Assembly: GCA_022578965.1 (NCBI GenBank)
Contig: MU400508.1
Span: 248,001-312,000, forward strand
From: Xylaria sp. FL1777
Taxonomy: Eukaryota; Ascomycota; Sordariomycetes; Xylariales; Xylariaceae
DNA: 64,000 nt
Direction of reading: 5' to 3'
The position numbers were made by a program, and so were the translations under genes. Positions within the stretch are counted from its first letter, which is position 1. Each line of letters starts with the position of its first letter. Shown here in pieces: positions 38,159 through 49,189 of this stretch. The notes beneath the pieces were generated by a model, which was given only the letters and a program-made list of their open reading frames with translations, was not told the DNA's origin and searched no databases.

Positions 38159-38587
38159 CTACCATTCGTATCGCTGCTTCGAGGCGACGTACGTCCATTC
38201 GGCAGGATGAATCCAGTCACTGGATACGCCGTTAACCGCCCGTTCCCAGGCCGACAGAGTAGTTCCAGGCGTCTTCCTCTTCCTGGCCCTAAGCCTCGGT
38301 CGCAAGGGAGACGGATCGGGGAAGTTATCCAGGTTTCCATCGCTTTTGGACTTCTCTCTCTCTCCTGTCTGTACTTCGGCGCGTTGCCTGGCTGGGGGAA
38401 GTTGGCAGGGCTCCTCTGTCAGTTGCTGGATCATCCTCTCCAGATCCTGGAGCTTCTTCTCTAATTTCTCGATGCGTTTGTCGCTTTCCACCACCCTAGC
38501 TCGCCAGTAGAGCTCCATCTTCGTTCTGTTTCCTTGGGCTTTATCTTTCGGCATCTTGTGGATGGTGTGTGAACAGTGTGTGAACAT
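38159..38587 (-). CDS. Small basic coiled-coil protein, 142 aa (5' end uncertain)
   Basis: The open frame runs from 38668 to the TAG at 38159. The only ATG near its start gives MFTHCSHTIHKMPKDK at 38587; the 27 in-frame codons before it follow a possible splice acceptor (ACACTAG), so an upstream exon may exist, but I could not find one. It contains a heptad-like helix (RVVESDKRIEKLEKKLQDLERMIQQL) and a basic Pro/Arg segment (PLRPRLRARKRKTPG) before a Trp-containing end. No family is recognised. It may be a genuine small gene or the last exon of one. Confidence 0.35.
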   Translation of the reverse strand: MFTHCSHTIHKMPKDKAQGNRTKMELYWRARVVESDKRIEKLEKKLQDLERMIQQLTEEPCQLPPARQRAEVQTGEREKSKSDGNLDNFPDPSPLRPRLRARKRKTPGTTLSAWERAVNGVSSDWIHPAEWTYVASKQRYEW

Positions 38588-38668
38588 GTCAAGGCTGTTT
38601 ATCGGACCTCCTGCCCAGTTGAATAGGTACTCGGCCACCTGACAATCATATTCTGAAGGCTCGGTCAA

Positions 38669-39404
38669 CAGATCCTAGTGTAAACTTAATACTCATCAGA
38701 AGAGAGAAGTCGCCGAGAGGGTACGAGGTATTGTGCGTGTGAAAGACGCCTCACGGTGGCTACATGCTAATTATCTCCATCTCTCCTGCTACAACAATGA
38801 ACCTCGCTGCCTAGCAAAGCATCATAATAAAGTATATATTATACGTTTTCAGCGCCTACACCTTCCTGTACATCTCTAATCAAGCGGTATTCTATTCCTC
38901 TTACCCAAATTTCCTTTTTTTATAAAAAGGGAGAAAAGAAAGGGAAAGAAAACCTCCTCATCGCTATCATACATCGCACAGCACCCTCTATCTGATTTTC
39001 TAAATCTTAATGGCCATAAAATCAAAAGAGTTCCCTTTTAGCTAGGTTTAGTGGCAAGACGGTACGGTACAATGCCGTGAACAGCTGAACCAGTATTTTC
39101 GCCAAGAAACGCTTCTTGCTGCGTAATATATATGAAACCAGGAGATTACAAACTCGATGGATTCGTAGCATGATAGGATTTATATAAATACCCAAGGAGG
39201 ATGTAGAAACGCTTCGAATCTTAGTACTCAGTCAAAAGTCAATGTCAACTGTAGCTACACTGTGCGCATTAGGTTTAGAGTCGCCTGATTTTGAGCGAAG
39301 GTTTCTTACCCGTAGTGTTAAACAATATGGAAACATATTTGGGTGTGGCAAACGGGAAGATCCTGATTTCATGTGATGTTATATTAACGTATCAACTCAC
39401 GAGG
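38669..39404. other. Intergenic
   Basis: No gene is seen. It may contain an undetected first exon of the coiled-coil ORF. A polyA/T-rich stretch lies at 38.9 kb. Confidence 0.45.
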
Positions 39405-41222
39405 CTACAGCCTCCTTATCTTCATCCATTCGCTAGTTCCTAGTCCTAGGTTCAACCCGTTCCTTGCCCACCATCTCCTAATCGGTCTAGGGTCGCCGAT
39501 AGCATCTTCGAGTGCCTCTTCAATATCACAGGTCTTATACTCAACCCTATGTGTTCTGCCATCGCCACCAGCTTGTTCGCCCCGCGCATATTGCTTCCAC
39601 CATTCTAATACGCTGATGTGTCCTTGCTTCGTAGGCGCCACAAGCACCTGTGAGTCGAAGGAGAGCTTTTCGCCCTTGAGTTCGTGCCACGTGTCGAGGA
39701 CTGCGGTCTGACCATGCGCACTTGCTATCTTGCAGACGCCTTCGCTGTAGCCGACCGGGGTGCCTGAGCTCTCCCACCAGCGAAGCACAGCCGTCTGGCC
39801 GTGTTGAGCAGCGGTCAGAAGGCTACGGCCCGGCTTGAGAATGATGCTGTCATCCTTTAGTGCTGCCTCTTTCCACCACTCCAATACTAGTAAATGTCCC
39901 TCCTTGGAAGCGGACTCGAGTGCTGCTTCTGTATATTTTAGGGGAAGACCTGAACGTAACCACCAATCCAGCACATGGACATAGCCCATGCGCGAAGCGT
40001 TATCCAGTGCCTCAGCATCGTATTCCTTCTTTAAAAACGAGGGCGAGATATTCCACCAAGTGAGGATATCCACACGCCCATAAACTCCGGATGCTTTGTT
40101 TGGGAGGAACTTGGCGCTGAAGGAGGCCCAGAAGACCTTGCTCAAGTGGGTTTCTAGGTAATTCAGCACGTCGACAAGTGAGAACTTCATGACGAGTTTC
40201 ACAACCAGAGAAGAAACGTAACGGAGCCCCTTCGGTGCTTCGGAAAGCTTCTGGCATATGACATCGGATCCCGGACAAGAAAGTATTAGCCATTCAAGAT
40301 CGTGCATGTAAAGGTCGATAGGGTCGCTCAGGTTGGCCCGGTTTTTCTTCCACTCGATAGGTGTCTCGAGCGTCGTATATATATTGAGGGCCGACGCAAT
40401 CTCCCAGTCGCCGACATGCTCAAAGATGAGGCTCCATATCTCGGGTGGGAGGGTCTTGGCCACTCGACGGGGGCTGATGGTGTGCATGGCTTGCTTCGCG
40501 GCAACCTCTACGTCATGGCCGAGGCTCATAAGCTCGGCTTGGTTCTTGATTATACCGACGAGATCATTGAACCCGTCCCACGATACCACACGCTTCCCAT
40601 GTCCGCGTCCCTCGTAATGCCATAAGACCGGCGACATGACCTTGATCCAATTCCACTTTCGCTTTATCTTGCTGAGTTGCTTCTTGGTCATGGGATGCTC
40701 CCACATCTGCACCGACATACCCGGCACTAACAGGATCTTTTTGGAGACGTCCCACGCGCGTAACACCTCGAGTAAGGTGGTGTCAGCAATGCCCGACATC
40801 ATCTTGGCGAGGTGGTCGGCGTCAATAGGGGCGAGGACCAGCAGATCAGCCCACTCGACAAGTTCGAAGGCTGTCTGGCGCGCAGCTTCTATCGCATCCT
40901 TCGTTCTCTGGTCTGCGTCGACGGTAACGGTTGCCAGGCTTCGGTTCTCCATTACCATGATCTCGTGTGTAAGTCGCAAAGGCACCTCGTCAACGAGAGC
41001 GCGAGTTTCGATCTGAGAGTCCTTTAGGAGGCGCACAGCAATGGCCTGAGCGTAGGCGACGTCTCGTTGGCCGTTCGCGGCGACGAGCATCCGCAGCTTT
41101 CTTATGCGTGGCATTTCGTGCAGTGACGAACAAGAAGAGTTGATGGTTCGGAGCAGCGGTGAGTCGCGGTCGAAAGCCGGTAACGAGGGAGAGTCAGAGC
41201 CGGAGCACCTATTCTCGGCCAT
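39405..41222 (-). CDS. PPCDC/Hal3-like flavoprotein domain fused to F-box-like motif and ankyrin-type repeats, 605 aa
   Basis: Single exon. Residues about 42-240 match the homo-oligomeric flavin-containing Cys decarboxylase fold: LRMLVAANGQRDVAYAQAIA, WADLLVLAPIDADHLAKMMSG, LRAWDVSKKILLVPGMSVQMWEHP. The residues needed for phosphopantothenoylcysteine decarboxylation are altered. The active-site His position is Ala118, the PxMNxxMW Asn is Ser170, and the substrate-recognition Cys flap is missing. It is therefore probably a non-catalytic, Hal3-like regulatory module. About 258-290 resembles an F-box (TLPPEIWSLIFEHVGDW). Residues about 375-560 carry irregular repeats with the signature HVLDWW / LVLEWW / AVLRWW / SVLEWW, as in ankyrin-like fungal proteins. 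I know no function for the combination. Confidence 0.75.
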   Translation of the reverse strand: MAENRCSGSDSPSLPAFDRDSPLLRTINSSCSSLHEMPRIRKLRMLVAANGQRDVAYAQAIAVRLLKDSQIETRALVDEVPLRLTHEIMVMENRSLATVTVDADQRTKDAIEAARQTAFELVEWADLLVLAPIDADHLAKMMSGIADTTLLEVLRAWDVSKKILLVPGMSVQMWEHPMTKKQLSKIKRKWNWIKVMSPVLWHYEGRGHGKRVVSWDGFNDLVGIIKNQAELMSLGHDVEVAAKQAMHTISPRRVAKTLPPEIWSLIFEHVGDWEIASALNIYTTLETPIEWKKNRANLSDPIDLYMHDLEWLILSCPGSDVICQKLSEAPKGLRYVSSLVVKLVMKFSLVDVLNYLETHLSKVFWASFSAKFLPNKASGVYGRVDILTWWNISPSFLKKEYDAEALDNASRMGYVHVLDWWLRSGLPLKYTEAALESASKEGHLLVLEWWKEAALKDDSIILKPGRSLLTAAQHGQTAVLRWWESSGTPVGYSEGVCKIASAHGQTAVLDTWHELKGEKLSFDSQVLVAPTKQGHISVLEWWKQYARGEQAGGDGRTHRVEYKTCDIEEALEDAIGDPRPIRRWWARNGLNLGLGTSEWMKIRRL

Positions 41223-42571
41223 GCTGCCCTGCGCGCGCTCGAGTGGCGAGACAGATACTTTGGTCGACGTCGACGATGGCCGAGGGAAGTTCGCGAGCTC
41301 ACAGCCAAGACGTTGGGTTGTAAGTAAGGTTTGCAGGTCGAGGTCAAAGTACGAGGGCGAAAGCCAATGGAATCAGTCCAACAATGCTGCTTGCGCCCGC
41401 CACCGGCAAGCAATAGTGAAGTACAATGCTTTTCTATGCCAATAGCGTGAAGTCCTGCATGTAGAGTGTCTTGTGTAGTCAATGAGCCGCCGTCAGGATA
41501 TGCGGTTTCGACGATTTGTAAAATGAAGAGGGTTATTATTAGGTAAACGTGACGATGACTTCGTCGATCGCAACTCGGTGGAATGATCCCTGCGCGCCAC
41601 CAGACGGGCCTGCAGAATGCCGCTTCCTCTACATGAGGTATACCTACCGCCGGTAGTGTGGCCCCACGTCAGTGGCCAATACTTATTTAGGTACTTTACT
41701 ATTGTACCAGGTTATGTACATAATGGAGAACCCCTTTTATATACTTCAAGTACTGTCTCGGTACCGTACTAAACATTAGCAGACTGACCGAACCACTTCG
41801 AGGTTAAACCCTTCTAGGAGACTTTAATTTGGGGAATGTATTGAAGTTAGACGTATGTGCCTATGCATCTGTGATATTACTCAGCAACGAATTCTATAGC
41901 GGAAAGAAACCCCAGAAATATACAGCCTGTAATACAGTTCGTTATCAATAAGATGCAGATCTGCCAAGGAATGTACCCCCCAATTATCGTGATAATACCG
42001 TAATTATGATAGTTTTCCCCCCCTCTCCAAGCAGACACGGCCGACGATTATCAGCCCACTTGAACTTGATGTTAAGCACATACTGTTGGTGTGTACTCAA
42101 TACAAACACGCAAAACGTATATAGTGCTAATTTTATACGCATGCTACTATGTATTGTGAGATATTACATACATTGTGACCCAAACAATATGTCCTCATCT
42201 GGAGCTCAGGGACCAAATGATACACAAAGAAATAAAAAAATTCTTCTTTATCCACCACTATTGGGCCTCGTCCCCGCCCCGACGTCCTTGTCGAACTTGG
42301 CCGTAGCCTTGATATAGAGCCCATGTTGCTTGTGACTGTAAAATGCTCCAAATTTCCTTGGTATAAGCTGGTATCCTGTCTGCCGAAGGCGCCACGAGCA
42401 GGGTATACGTCTTATGCATGGCGCTCACTGACTCGGGAAGTCTACCCTTCTAAGTACGGAATTTCAATGTGGTCCGTTGGTAGGTATGTCGGCCAGCTTC
42501 TGGTATGTAGGCGCAACCATGTGATCTTCAAAAAACCAGACTCCAACGCCATATTCGCTTGCTCGATGAAC
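41223..42571. other. Intergenic, convergent/3' flank
   Basis: Holds the promoter of the flavoprotein/ankyrin gene and the 3' flank of the Whi2-like gene. Open frames at 41.1-41.5 kb are shadows. Near 42250 a minus-strand tail-like frame (LYIKATAKFDKDVG...) has no start or linkable exon, and I do not annotate it. Confidence 0.4.
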
Positions 42572-44378
42572 TCAACGTAATCCAATGACGCTCATCTCAA
42601 GTGTCCATACCCTTCGGATCCACACTTTGAGAGGCCCGTCCACCCCTTCGACGTTCTTCAGCTCTACACCCTCCCACCAGCAACGACGAGCTGGCTTCCG
42701 CCAGAAGAGGAGAAGTTTCTGCGCCATCCCTACGGCATTGTTCCCCATCTCGTTGCCGCGAATGTCACTGCGAAGCCGAGCCAGGGCCAGGCTGCAGACG
42801 ACCGCTTTGTTGGGCTCCCCAGCGCGATGACCCCACCGGTCATCGTGATTAAAGCCGCTTCGTTCCCGCGTTAGCTAGCTATCGAGTTGGAATGGAAGAA
42901 GCCACTCACCCAGCCGTCAGCATTTCAATCAAATGAGCTTCAGTAGTTCCAGGTTCATCGCTGCGTTTTAGCCCTGAGAAAATGCCATCCTGCTTTAAGA
43001 GAGCTCTGGATGCCGCGCGTTTGACTTCGATCATATCTACCTGGTTAATGTCTGGGCGAGGGGGGATTGCATAGAAGTCGAGGTCTTCTCTCAAAACTAT
43101 GATACCAGCTCGTTTACTACCATCTTCGCTGCGCCCACCTAGTGAGTCAATGGGGACAACCCCACCATCAGGTGAGGCATTGGGTGAGGATTCATTGGGT
43201 ATGGATTGGGCCACGGTGCGGAAAAACTCTAGCATGTATTGCAGAGAGGCAGGGTCATACTGAGAGGTGAGGTCAGTGAAATGAATATTTATATTGGATA
43301 TGAGGTTGCGTATGGTGGAGGAGCGAGGGAAAGGGATATTAGTCAAGCTAGGTGCGATCGAGCAGCTAATGCTTGGAGCACCTTGGGTGACTTGAGAAAT
43401 AGGGCTGTCATTAAGGGTACTGACATCGACCTGGACGGCATCACCGTCGGAAAAGCCGCCCATGTGGCCCTCTGGAAAGAGACCATTGGGAAAGAGAGAC
43501 AAAAGAACAAATTCAGGTAATGTTAGTAGCTCGTCCCTCGAAAGAACGAAACGTGTGCCCCTATGTGAGAGGGTTTTAGCCAATGTGTCCAATATATATC
43601 CCAAGTCTACATTGCCCTACCTCAGGTCCATTGTGATTGTTTCATCAGCGCCGACATCTGTGCATCTTTGTCAACATCCGCTCTGCAATAAATATCATCT
43701 GGGCGCTTTACCTCCAATGGAGTTGATCGGAGGTCCTCCTTGTTGAACTTGAGTAATAATACTCGCTGCACCCCCGGCGGCCGCCATGAGATAGGTGAAA
43801 GAAAGGAGTGGGCTATAGCCTTCGGAATAGGCAGGCGGAGGCTCGCTAGAATCGTCGACCTTCTGACCTGAAGATTCGCCTTTGACGTCTTGCGGAAGCG
43901 CACGCTTGGTCTCAGCGACTGTGTCCTGGAACGAAGTGGAAGGTCCAAAGGGGTGGTCGGAGGAGCTCGAGGCTACGGGTGCGTAGGCCGGGGCTGCTGT
44001 GACGGATGAAGCTCCAGTCTCCGAGAAGGAGGTGGAAACGGCGGTAGGGAGCCTGAAGTGGTCGTCGGCGAGATCCTCGGCCGAAGCGTAGGCGTAAAGA
44101 CTAGAAAAGGGAGGCGGTGGCGGCGCTGGTCGCGAGAAGGAGGTCGAGGCCGATGCCTCGGAAGTGGCGTAGGGGTACTGAGGCGGAGGAGAACGTGCGC
44201 GGTGGTGGTTCTCGTCGAGGTCGTCGTCGTCGTCGTCGATGTCGGCGCCGTTGTTGTTATTGGCGTTGGCGCTGGCGTTGGCTTTGGAAGTGAATGCAAG
44301 GTTCGCGTGTTCAACAGCAGTCTGCGGGAGCCCAGCGAACACGGACTCTCCGTGACTTTCTTCCTGCGACTCGGACAA
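42572..44378 (-). CDS. Whi2-like BTB/T1-domain protein, 5 exons, 491 aa
   Basis: Homologue-type of yeast Whi2, which with Psr phosphatases mediates general stress response and low-nutrient growth control. Exons (complement) are 42572-42857, 42910-43259, 43425-43560, 43621-43657 and 43712-44378; total 1476 nt, all phases consistent. Residues 1-220 are disordered, Ala/Ser/Pro-rich with a poly-Asp run. After the 37-nt exon encoding DVGADETITMDLR comes the BTB/T1-like domain (GTRFVLSRDELLTLPEFVLLSLFPNGLFPEG, then YDPASLQYMLEFFRTVAQSIP across an intron). The C-terminus is GGFNHDDRWGHRAGEPNKAV...MAQKLLLFWRKP...KVWIRRVWTLEMSVIGLR. If the 164-nt intron at 43261-43424 were read as coding it would split the domain. 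Start chosen at MSESQEES. Confidence 0.85.
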
Positions 44379-45362
44379 CGTGGCGGCGGTTTAAGACTCG
44401 GCACAGGCAGAGAACTGGGTTGGAGCACAATGTCGGGGGGTGATCACAAATGGAGGATGGCGTCCGTGTTTGGTAGTTTGATTACAGACAGCGACGTTGC
44501 GGTGGGGGTCAATAATTGGATGTGGTCTTGAACATGGGATACTAGCATTGGCATTCGTCTGAATTGAGACCAATTGCTGTGTCTGACACGAAGGCTGGCA
44601 GCGGGCGGAGTGGGTGTTGCACAAATGTCATCGACAACCACAGCTAAAGCCGTTGAACATCAAAGTAGGGTCGATACCTGGAATTGAATTTGAAGTTGGG
44701 AGACGATGATAGAAGTTCTTCAACCAAAAGAGAGGTGTACCAGCAGGTACCATACCTATTGCCAAAGCTCGGTGTGCAACTACCTACCTATCTCTACCTA
44801 CAACCGTACCTAGGTACTTCCTACCGTACCTGAAGTGTTAGGTAGGCAATAGCCCCATGCAACAAGGTCTACGCCTCTTAGTGGTCCGCTAGCCGCCTAC
44901 GCTATGTACTTCCTTACCACTTATCTACCTAGGTACATGTATAGTATTGGTTCCTAACGTTCCTGTCATATCAACCATGTCAATAACGGTCTGGTCGCAC
45001 AGGAGCTACTCCAAATCCAACCACCAACGCTAATAAGACCCATCTTCACCAAAAGACCTGAGGGGGCAACTACCGTAGTCTAAATCTCTAAAATATGCCA
45101 ATGTAATCAGCACAACAAAACAACGCAACAAATTATATAAATGGTGAATTACTATACGTGCGTTTTACTAATATAAACATTTTAGACAGAGCGTCAAGGA
45201 GGTCGCAATCAGTCTATATGGGTAGGGAAGTTCAGCCACTTTTCATCCATCGGTGAGATAACCAACCACACAACATATAAGTATTGCCTGCCCACCCATA
45301 TCACCGAACAACCAACGACTCATATGCATCCAACACCGTCCAACACCCCGGAAATCCGTCCA
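44379..45362. other. Intergenic with TACCTA-rich tracts
   Basis: Promoter of the Whi2-like gene and 3' flank of the secreted protein. Between 44775 and 44945 the DNA is a patchwork of CTACCTA, GGTACCT and two exact TACCTAGGTA palindromes (44807-44816, 44926-44935). No gene is seen. Confidence 0.55.
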
Positions 45363-45932
45363 TTAGGCATCGCATTTGCCATGCTTGATGACGTTGTTTT
45401 CCTTGCCGGAACAATGGATCGTATCCGTCTTGTGGCGCTTGCAGGTTCGCAGGAACTGGCCCTGAGAGAACAACGCGTTCGGCTCGTTATCGGCGCCGCA
45501 ATCGCGGAACTCCACTACAATGCCCATTAGAGTCAGTCATCGTCATCTTGGGCGTGCTCTACAAGTTCTCGGGACGCTCAGAGAAAGCGTCGGGGATATA
45601 AATCGAGCTTAAACAGGATTCGTTGTGCTCTTAGGACGTCTAGTTGGGCATGACTTACGATTATCAGCTTCCCCGGGTAGCTGGAAAGTGGTGTTACACG
45701 GCGAAGTGACCAACGAGCCAAGGACTTGAAGAGGCGGGCAAGCGGACTTGCCCTCTATCCAGACGACCCAGTGGTTGCTTTGGTCAGTTCCTTGGATCTG
45801 TTCCCCGTAGGCAACGCTGGAAATATTGGATTTGCCTGTGATTTGGAGTTGGATGAAGTTGCCCTGAGGTGCGGCAATGGCCGCTGGGATGATAGCACTC
45901 AGAAGAGTGATTGCAACTGTAGCGGTGCGCAT
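45363..45932 (-). CDS. Small secreted cysteine-rich protein, 2 exons, 141 aa
   Basis: Exons (complement) are 45363-45514 and 45659-45932; the intron starts GTAAGT and ends TTGTAG, and the total is 426 nt. It begins with a signal peptide (MRTATVAITLLSAIIPAAIAAPQG). The mature protein of about 120 residues has a first part with SACPPLQVLG...SPCNTTFQLPG. The exon-2 part reads RDCGADNEPNALFSQGQFL with two further cysteines. Six cysteines and one N-glycosylation sequon (NTT) suggest a disulphide-stabilised extracellular protein. Family not recognised; a candidate host- or microbe-interaction protein only by class. Reading through the intron would give a false Arg/Pro-rich end. It lies alone between two spacers of about 1 kb, as the one at 5.0 kb does. 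Confidence 0.78.
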
Positions 45933-46948
45933 ATTTGATTTATTTATTTTTTAGGGAGGGTACGTAGACTAATATGGGCAACTAGAGAATGGTGAATGGG
46001 GTTCTAGTAGTTCCCTTGACGGATTTGTGATGGCGAGGGAGTTGGGTAACTTGGGTTCTAGCAGCAGCAGCTTGAGTCATTATTATAATACCTCGCGAAG
46101 TACAGCAAGTTGTCATCTAGAATCGTTGACGCTTTTAGACTTACGTCACGGCTCCCGTGTTACGACCCAAGCTCGAAGCAAAGAATAGACCATTCAAACT
46201 ATCAGCTGCAGTAACCGAGACAAACATGACTATGCCTAACCACATCGCGATAATTAGAATGATACACACAAAGTTTTCGTGTCTATTTATAGGCTCACTG
46301 ATCTATTAATGAGCGAGCAACCTAATGACACGGACATTCCACCTGTATACAGACATCGGGTCGTCGACATTATATCAAGTTGCCCATGATACGCATACAA
46401 ACATCAAACCTAGATCCTTTCTTAAATTCCCCATGGGCCAAACGATGCTGGTGGTGACTTATAGCGATTCCTTGTCCAGGAAGACTGAACACTTGCCGTA
46501 AATTGACGACCTTGTATAGCCTCAGATGCACCAAACTTGAGTAAGACCCGACATATATCCTAATTCCCTTCGCCGAGAGCAATAGACCTGTCCTTGAAAG
46601 AGCCAGCAGATTAGCGGGGCCTAGTAACGGAGCCCAATAAAACAGTAGAAGAGGGAGGATTAAGTTCCAGCTTGTGATAGCTAGGGTCATCCATTCTATT
46701 AGAGATCAAGGAGGTCTCGCTTAGTATTGGTCTTAGAAAATCTATTATTATCCGTGCCTGCTTTAGGATTACATGAACTTGATACCTTCCGGTCGCCAAG
46801 CCATGCCGGATAGGCAGAACCGGGATCTTCTCTCTTGTCCGAAGCCATTCTCTCTCGTCGGTTCCCTGACAAGCATTCTCCGGATCGCCCGCTTTTGTAT
46901 TGCCCCTATTTAGGATTTTAGCCTAGGTATCGATGTGCCCTACGGAAT
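45933..46948. other. Intergenic
   Basis: No supportable gene. It contains the promoter of the secreted protein and the 3' flank of SEC13. Open frames at 46.4-46.8 kb (minus) lack motifs. Confidence 0.5.
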
Positions 46949-48129
46949 TCATTCCTCCATGGTCTTAACACATTCCCATTCACCTCTGAGGTTCTCTTTC
47001 CACAAAGAGACTTTGTTGTCGCCGCCACTAACAGCTAACACGTTTCCACTCAGACTCCAACTGACCCGCCAAACGATAGCGTCAAAGTTCAACACCTTGC
47101 ACGACCACTGCCCTTGGGCGGCATTATCGCTTGTCCAAATGCGCACCGTCTTGTCCTGTGAGGCTGACGCGATGTAGCTCTTCTGCAATACCGTGGGGCT
47201 CCATGCTACATCACGCACCCAGTCTGTGTGGCCAACCAACGGTTCCCGCTCCTGCTTGTAGCTCTGTGTAGCTGGGTCATAAGTCCATAGCTTCAATGAA
47301 TTATCGCAGCCACCTGTCACGAAGCGGCGCTGGCCCAGAGCGCCCGGGGCTGGTGGGTTTGAGGAAACGATACTACCGGGAGTAGTCGACGGTGCCCATG
47401 AAACGGAGTTTACGCCGAGTCCATGCGCGGGGAAGATGACATTGGAGAAATTGTTGTCTTTGAATTCAAGGACCGACACGGACCCATCGGAGGAGGCACA
47501 GGCGAGGAGACAACCCGACTCGTGGGGTGACCAAGAGACCATATTTACAGAGGCCTTGTGTAGGGCAAACTCAAAGATCCGTTGCCACTGGTTCGATTGC
47601 TCGCGCCAGATGAAGACTTTGCCGTCATAGCCAGCCGAAGCGAGAATATTACCATATTTTGGGTGTGCCCAAGAGACACACCATACTGCACCCTCATGAC
47701 TGTGACATTTCTACAGTCAGCACTTCATTCCTCCAGACCAACGTATAGCACCAATGTATAAAAATTCGTACCCTTTCAGTGTCTCGATTAACCTCTGCGA
47801 TTCACCCTCGATCTCGAAGATCTTGATAGTCTTGTCGGAGGAACATGTCGCAAGCCGTCTTCCGTAGTAGTCGAGGACTGCATCGTGCTGGTCAAGGTCA
47901 GTCGAGGCGGTGCTATAATCTTCGCGCATTCGTAATCATCGGAAACGTTGGACTTGAATCCATGTTGTTCGGGGTCGATAACAGCGTATAGGCAGTGCCT
48001 GGGCAAGCAATGAAGGAATTTGACGTACAATCATCTCATCGTGGCCGGAATTTGATATTACTTGCGCCTACGATCAAGTTAGCTAACTCCCTAATATATT
48101 GCCAAGAGAATCGAATTTTTATTTACCAT
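46949..48129 (-). CDS. SEC13: COPII/nuclear-pore WD40 protein Sec13, 302 aa
   Basis: Beta-propeller subunit shared by the COPII outer coat, the Nup84 pore subcomplex and the SEA/GATOR complex. Exons (complement) are 46949-47699, 47772-47887, 48029-48067 and 48127-48129; total 909 nt. The fourth, 5'-most coding exon holds only the ATG: AAAATG is followed at once by GTAAAT, and the next exon (after GATCGTAG) starts [13 protein letters not shown]. The WD repeats are complete: [104 protein letters not shown]. Length and order match yeast Sec13 (297 aa). Transcribed divergently from PEX20. Confidence 0.95.
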
Positions 48130-49189
48130 TTTGTAGGAATCAGGGACCGTGCAGCACAGACGAAATTGAGTAGGGAGAAATGTCAGACAATTACTCGTCT
48201 GGTTTGTGGGAAGCCAGCAAAATGAAGGGAAGTTCGTCTATGGCACTGAGAGATACTTGTCCATTTCAGATGTTTAGCTGGCCTTGTAATGTAAGGCGTC
48301 GCAGCTATCACTCGCAGGTACACTCCTTAGCTCTACAGCGTGCCCACCGAAGAGGTACCCAGCCCCACCAAGAGACTGCAATTCTCTAAGGCTGGAGAGT
48401 TGAAACGTGGTCATAGCGTAAACACAGAACCATCAGCTGTTGGCCAGATTCCTTGCAGCTGGCACAATCAGCAAAGAGACTTACTTCGTACAGCACTTAC
48501 CTAACTACATATGTACCTAGATTACCTAGTAGGGATGCACTAAGTATAGGTATCCACTTACCCCAGTCCGGCTCGGGGAAGGCGATATGCATGGATACCT
48601 TAGAGTCCCGTCCCTTTAAGCCGCATTTTACCATTCCAAGGTTGTACCGAGGCTTATTGAAGCCAGTAGCCGTGCTTTTAAACATCTTGTGATGTCGACG
48701 TCAGCCTGAGTTCGGCTTTGTAATGACACAACTTCCGATTGTACTACTACCTACCTACATATTGTACAAATAATTGTTTCCGACGACTCTTAACGCACGT
48801 GGAAACGTGCGTCTTTCTAGTTAATTTTTTTTTCCTCAATAGGGCAAGACAGACAGCAAGCTGGTTTCACTCGGCCCGCGCATTCATTCACTATAACTGT
48901 GTGTGTGTACCCAGCGAAGTTGCATTACCCAACAAACAACGTTTCACCAGCGGCGCCATCATCGTCATCCAGCCTTTGGTCGTGTACATTTAGTTCTCTT
49001 CTTTACCGGAATTGCGCCGTCTTTCGGGCGCGCTGAGCAACCAACAATCTTCCTTATCAACACTCAAAACCTTACGGTGCTAGTTGCAGCTGTCAACCAA
49101 ACGAACGCGAAGGTTTCCTTAAGCCATCAAGCTTTGGAGCCCTTGTTCGCTAAGATTCTTCCCAAGATTCTTCACGAGGTCCATTCGCC
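48130..49189. promoter_or_regulatory. Bidirectional promoter region SEC13 / PEX20
   Basis: 1.06 kb between divergent start codons. Several short ORFs lie here with no motif. Pyrimidine-rich DNA occurs near both ends. No specific factor site can be assigned with confidence. Confidence 0.5.

Noticed and set aside
42254..42330. Minus-strand C-terminal-like tail (IKATAKFDKDVGAG) downstream of the Whi2-like gene
   Set aside because: The Whi2-like protein ends naturally at SVIGLR before it, and no exon or start can be linked to this stretch.
42601..42873. Plus-strand open frame with coding-like composition (HFERPVHPFDVLQLYTL...)
   Set aside because: It is the antisense shadow of the last Whi2-like exon, whose minus-strand reading (GEPNKAV...TLEMSVIGLR) fits the family.
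45324..45530. Plus-strand 68-codon ORF
   Set aside because: Antisense to exon 2 of the spliced secreted protein, whose minus-strand reading ends in a Cys-rich segment.
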